Positions 32,102 to 35,985 of a stretch of 35,985 nucleotides of DNA are shown in pieces. Origin of the DNA: Dimargaris cristalligena. Its lineage: Eukaryota > Kickxellomycota > Dimargaritomycetes > Dimargaritales > Dimargaritaceae. Within the stretch, counting starts at the first letter, position 1. Every line of letters begins with the position of its first letter. The notes beneath the pieces were generated by a model that saw only the letters and a list, made by a program, of their open reading frames with translations, did not search any database and had not been told where the DNA came from. The stretch lies in the NCBI GenBank assembly GCA_027576995.1, contig JANBQC010000269.1, positions 1 to 35,985 of the forward strand, written 5' to 3'. The position numbers and the translations under genes were made by a program.

Positions 32102-33648
32102 ATGAGGGCGTTAATCTCCGTATTTGCTTTGGTAGGACTTCACCTCAGCCAAGTCACATCTCAACCTCCCGGTTGGCTCTTTGGAAATAAGCCCAATAAC
32201 CTGGCCGAACCCATTGTTATCGCTGACGGGGCCCGAGGCATTGTCTCTCACAAGCTTATGCTAAGCCCACCCGGCCTCGATGACTCCGCCGAATCGTCCA
32301 GTCCGTCCAGTGACAGCAGTGGGTCTATCCCTCGACCTATTGTAACCCCCAACGCGGAAAAGGTAAAAAAAACTATAGCTAATTCTGGCGGGGTTTAAGG
32401 ATTTCTCGCATTTATACGGTGTATCATTGAATACAAGCCAGCATACATTAACCAATTCCCAATATACACATCTTTTGATCCACCTCTATGCCCCCCTCCC
32501 AAAAAAAATTAATATCCACTGATTCGAAATATCCGGTATAGATTCTCAAGCATTGGGATATGCACTTCCATACCTTGAAAGGACTACTCGATCACGAAGT
32601 ATCCTGGAACAAGGCCTCCCGGCTCTGGTATAATCTGGCCCCTCTGGAAACCTGGGACGTGTACATGGCGTCCATTCGGCCCCGTGAAGACGAAGACATA
32701 TTCGATTTTGACGACGAGGCGGACTGGCCCTCTTTAGCGGCACCGAAAAACTATCACTCACCACAGTCGCCGTTGGGGCTAGTCGGAAACCAACCTATGG
32801 CCCGGGCTCTCCTCCGCAACAGTCACCGCGTTCCTTTCGATTTGGATGGCACTAGCGAGGAGACCCTCCGGCGGGAATTTCCGCTGGCGTGGGGCGCGAC
32901 GAATAAACACCTGGCGTGGTTAACCAAACTCTTACCTATCCGGCCCCATCTCAGTCGAACCCGAAACCAGAGAGGGATGCAAGTTTTCGCCACGGGTCTC
33001 GATTCTAGCCTTGAATTCAGTCCCAATCTCGAGGACCTCGACCAACGCCATATGGAGTACAATCAGGCCCAAGTGATCATCCCGGTGGTGGTGGACCGGA
33101 TTATCACGACTGCCCTGTGGCGACTCCACGGCCAGAATGATTGGGAAAGCATCAAGCATTACTTTGAAACTGCCGAAGCGTTGGTCTATGGTTCAGCCAC
33201 TCCGGCCGACGGGGATGATGCCCCGTCCGAACAGGCCAAACTGATTGGCCAACATGCCCGATTCGTGGCCACTCTGGCCGCTCTGAATGACGATAGCAAA
33301 CGTACAGACTGGATGCGGGAATACGTCACGTTCGGGTATACCACTGGGGATGCGGATCTCCCACGGGCCATGCATTACCAGTGTTTGTATGTGGATCAGC
33401 TTTACCAAGACGGTTTGACGGTAGCGGCCGAGCATTTGGAGGAGGAGTGGTTCGACGATAAGTCATGCGATCAGGCCACTAAGGGGGCGGGAGGTCTGCC
33501 GTATCTCAATAATGAATACATGTGGTTGGATGATATAGGCAACCTTCACACTACCGTTCCTTCGCTCGGCTTCCGTAAGAGTCCCTTGCTCGGAAATTCG
33601 AAGACCACACCTCCCGAAGGGTGGAAGTACCGCGAGTATGCTTTTTAA
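32102..33648 (+). CDS. Secreted protein, private family, paralogue C
   Basis: This is an unrecognised family, homologous to A and B. Two exons, 32102-32362 and 32542-33648, have a phase-0 intron (GTAAAA...TATAG) and give 455 residues. The signal peptide MRALISVFALVGL is nearly identical to that of B, with a likely cut near residue 20 (VTS). A Ser/Pro-rich linker runs to residue 87. I placed the acceptor at 32541 rather than 32550 because this keeps the Ile-x-x-His/Asp-Trp-Asp start of exon 2 seen in A and B. Shared blocks are LAPLETWDVY, REFPL, IPVVVDR (267-273), GQHAR (323-327), LPYLNNEY, GNLHTTVPSLGFR (close to A) and the terminal W-x-x-x-EY. It lies 2.4 kb downstream of B in the same orientation, which suggests local duplication. 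Confidence 0.87.
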
Positions 33649-34308
33649 GGGACCATTTATTATTAGTGATATATATAAAACAGCACACACACAAAAGTTT
33701 TTCAACTCACAAGTTGGTCCTGATTTTATTATGACCGATTCGTGATTTACAAGTCATTTCTATTTCTCCCAAAACAATGAAATGTCAGAGTTGGTCTTAC
33801 AAAGCTTCAAAACTATGTTGATCTACATTTCGACCATTTCAAATGCTGTATATTCCGATCTAACTATTCTATCAATCAATACTCGTATATGTAAATTCCT
33901 TAGAAATGTATAACTGGTTGATTTAAAATTGGGCTGCCTACGTCGGGCGTGGCGGGCTGATGCTGGCCCTGCATAACAGGCTGGGTAACTTATCGATTGC
34001 ATGGACGGTGCCACCCAATGGTATTATATTTGTCCCCGACTGTGGGTGACATATTCCCCCTAGTGAAAGGAGGAAAAATGAGCTGTATTCCGAGGTCCCA
34101 CTTTACTGCCAATTGTTTTCTGCGATTTACCGACTGCTAGGCGAATTGGCAGGTGAGTTGCCCCTCCTCAATAGGTCACTCCAATTACAGAAAACCTGAT
34201 TGTTAGCTTTGCATTGGTAATACTAACCAAAAAAATAACTACAATGCAAATGTATATTGTCAACTTTACATATTTAAAGTCTGATCTTTCTTTCTACTGT
34301 ACTTTCCG
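33649..34308. other. Spacer after secreted gene C
   Basis: AT-rich sequence with ordinary CpG content and no supportable gene. It marks the normal composition up to the CpG-free segment. Confidence 0.6.
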
Positions 34309-35714
34309 ACTTCCCTTTGTATGCTTTGGTCCATTGGCCCTGCACTAGCAAGTAGCAGCCTAAACTGGCTTATTGGGAATTACTATAAGGAACCAGCAGA
34401 ATTTCCTCCCTTGTTAGAGTGGTATTGCCTATCCTTTGGATCTTATCATTGATTTCACTATCCTTATTGTCCCTATCTACTCCTTCATTAGTTATCTTTG
34501 TTGCCCAGGTTTACTACTCTTAGTCTATTAAGAGTCCCCAGGATAGGCTTAGCTAAGCAGGCTCTAGTATCAGGTACAGGCACAGTACTAACTAATAAAG
34601 GCTAAGTATAGGTATAGGTGAGGGATGTGCAGTGGGCACACTTACTAGTTAGTATATGAGGGGAGTGGGTGTATATAGAGTTTATTAAGGGTAAACTAAG
34701 GGGTAAGAATGAGCTAAGAAATCTAACCAGCCCTAATAGGGCCTAGTTATATATATATAGGGACAACTCCAGAGGGAGGTCCCAAGGGAAGAATATTACT
34801 AAGGCTATAGTATAAGTAAATAAGCTAACCAGGCAGCCACTAGTATCTGGAAGATTCTAATAGTAACTGGAAGAGTCTTCAGATCAGCACTTGAGTAATT
34901 AGTGCAAAGAGGCAGAGTTTAGAAGGGGAAGGGTTATAAAATATAGGATGATCCCATAGTACTGGGGGTTACCATGGGAAGGTTAATATGGAGCTATAAG
35001 GCCTAATAGGGATATACACTAAGGCATCCAGTTTAAAGAGGATTAGATAGTTTGATGGTGTAGCATATATACTACCTGGGAGGTCTGGCCTATTACTAGT
35101 GGCCTTTGGGTTTTGTGAGGAGGCAGCAGCCTCCTTATCAATATGGCCAAAAGTTGTGGTAGCCAGCTCCCTGGTTATTGAAGATTGGAGATTCACAGAG
35201 TTAGAGGAGACAGGGGCAGAGTTAGGTGTCATTATGTTGGGATTACAGAGGGGCAGATGGTTAGTAAACCAGATGGGGAACAGGGGGATAAATGAGGAGT
35301 ATCAAAGTTTATTGAGAAATAATAAAACTAAGTGAGTTAATAACTAATAATCAATTAAAGTCATTGTCAAGTTTAAGGAATAGTAAAATGAGTTTGAAAT
35401 TTAAAATGAGCAATGATTATTGTTCCTCCAAACAAGCAGGAATTTGCTGCTTACTAATGTAACCATCCCATGGGCCTTAGGGGCCACTGGATACAAGGAA
35501 AGGGATGTAGAAAAAAGGACAAGAATGTAATGATAAGGAATCCACCAAAAAATAGGTCAGACTTTTAAATGCAAGGAAGAATGGCAGACTTTTTAATGTA
35601 AACTGTGAGTATAAAGAAATATATCTTTTTTTTTTGTGTATACCACAGTATAGGTGGTAATTTCAGTGGGAAAATACTGGGAATGATACCACCATTGTAT
35701 ATTGCATTATATTC
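34309..35714. other. CpG-free segment, probably a decayed methylated repeat
   Basis: Reading every line, I find no CG dinucleotide in these 1406 bases, although C and G are both common. The flanks and all other parts of the window have CG regularly. Only one more CG (35715-35716) occurs before about 35912. The sequence is full of short TAG, TA and AGG strings. A minus-strand frame of 87 codons at 35232-34969 has no recognisable domain. Total CpG loss is the usual mark of long-term cytosine methylation and deamination of repeats, so an old transposon fragment is likely, but I see no terminal repeats or transposase motif. Confidence 0.6.
34515..34534. repeat. Small perfect inverted repeat
   Basis: ACTCTTA and TAAGAGT are separated by six bases, giving a 7-bp stem. 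It lies near the left part of the CpG-free segment. There is no sign that it is an element end. Confidence 0.6.
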
Positions 35715-35985
35715 CGCCCCCTGACAATGATAACTGGCTGTCCATAGGCTAGGGATAAGTGCTGACCTCCAGATAGTACTACATATACACTAGGATTTAA
35801 ATGTCTAGATCCTATAATGTTTATAAAAGTCTTATTAAAATATTAAATAATATATATGGGAGAAGTTCAATCAAGCTATATAATGATTTGGATGAAAGTT
35901 CCAATTGGTGTAGCGGGACTATTTTTTTATCGAAACGGGAAATAGGTAGATCGATGGGACTTTTTTTAAAAATGAGGGAAAAATG
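35715..35985. other. AT-rich right end of the window
   Basis: CpG dinucleotides return from about 35912. No gene is seen, and the sequence is cut by the window edge. Confidence 0.5.

Noticed and set aside
32542..32550. Alternative acceptor CTCAAG ending at 32550 for secreted gene C
   Set aside because: It keeps the frame but removes the Ile-Leu-Lys that aligns with exon 2 starts of the two paralogues, and AAG is a poorer acceptor than TATAG.
34969..35232. 87-codon minus-strand frame in the CpG-free segment as a transposon gene
   Set aside because: No gag, protease, transposase or reverse transcriptase motif can be seen; stops follow soon in the same frame.

Overview
This window is nuclear DNA of a fungus. 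The evidence is fungal/opisthokont housekeeping proteins (serine palmitoyltransferase subunit 2, a Snx3/Grd19-type sorting nexin, V-ATPase subunit F), spliceosomal introns with GTAAGT donors and pyrimidine-rich acceptors, pyrimidine-rich leaders before start codons, and long intergenic spacers. Gene structure (one gene with nine introns, others with none), a GUCD1-type protein and a private family of secreted proteins fit an early-diverging fungus better than a yeast or typical ascomycete. Zoopagomycota/Dimargaritales is my best guess, at low confidence. A 10-N assembly gap lies at 13506-13515.

Layout: 1-5098 has no supportable gene, and its last 1.3 kb is a pyrimidine-rich leader. LCB2 (5099-6847, +, intronless) faces SNX3 (8628-7676, -, one long intron). 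Secreted paralogue A is at 10441-12048. After a gene-free stretch with the gap comes a mitochondrial carrier of SLC25A29 type (14350-17205, ten exons, including exons of 6, 12, 16 and 24 nt). Next are a GUCD1-like protein with a 370-residue disordered N-terminus (18333-20655), a 765-residue proline-rich protein with three copies of a DPF-x-K-x-DKIP motif and a CaaX tail (22516-24813), and VMA7 (25842-26725, three exons). Secreted paralogues B (28135-29715) and C (32102-33648) follow. The last ~1.6 kb is almost free of CpG dinucleotides (none at 34309-35714), unlike the rest of the window.

The housekeeping genes share an endomembrane theme: sphingolipid synthesis at the ER (LCB2), endosomal recycling (SNX3), vacuole/endosome acidification (VMA7) and a predicted lipid-anchored protein. 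I see no operon-like or cluster logic; each gene has its own spacer. The least explained items are the three secreted paralogues, the DKIP-repeat CaaX protein, the microexons of the carrier and the CpG-free terminal segment. All splice models were made by hand from reading frame, splice consensus and recalled family conservation; no searches were run.
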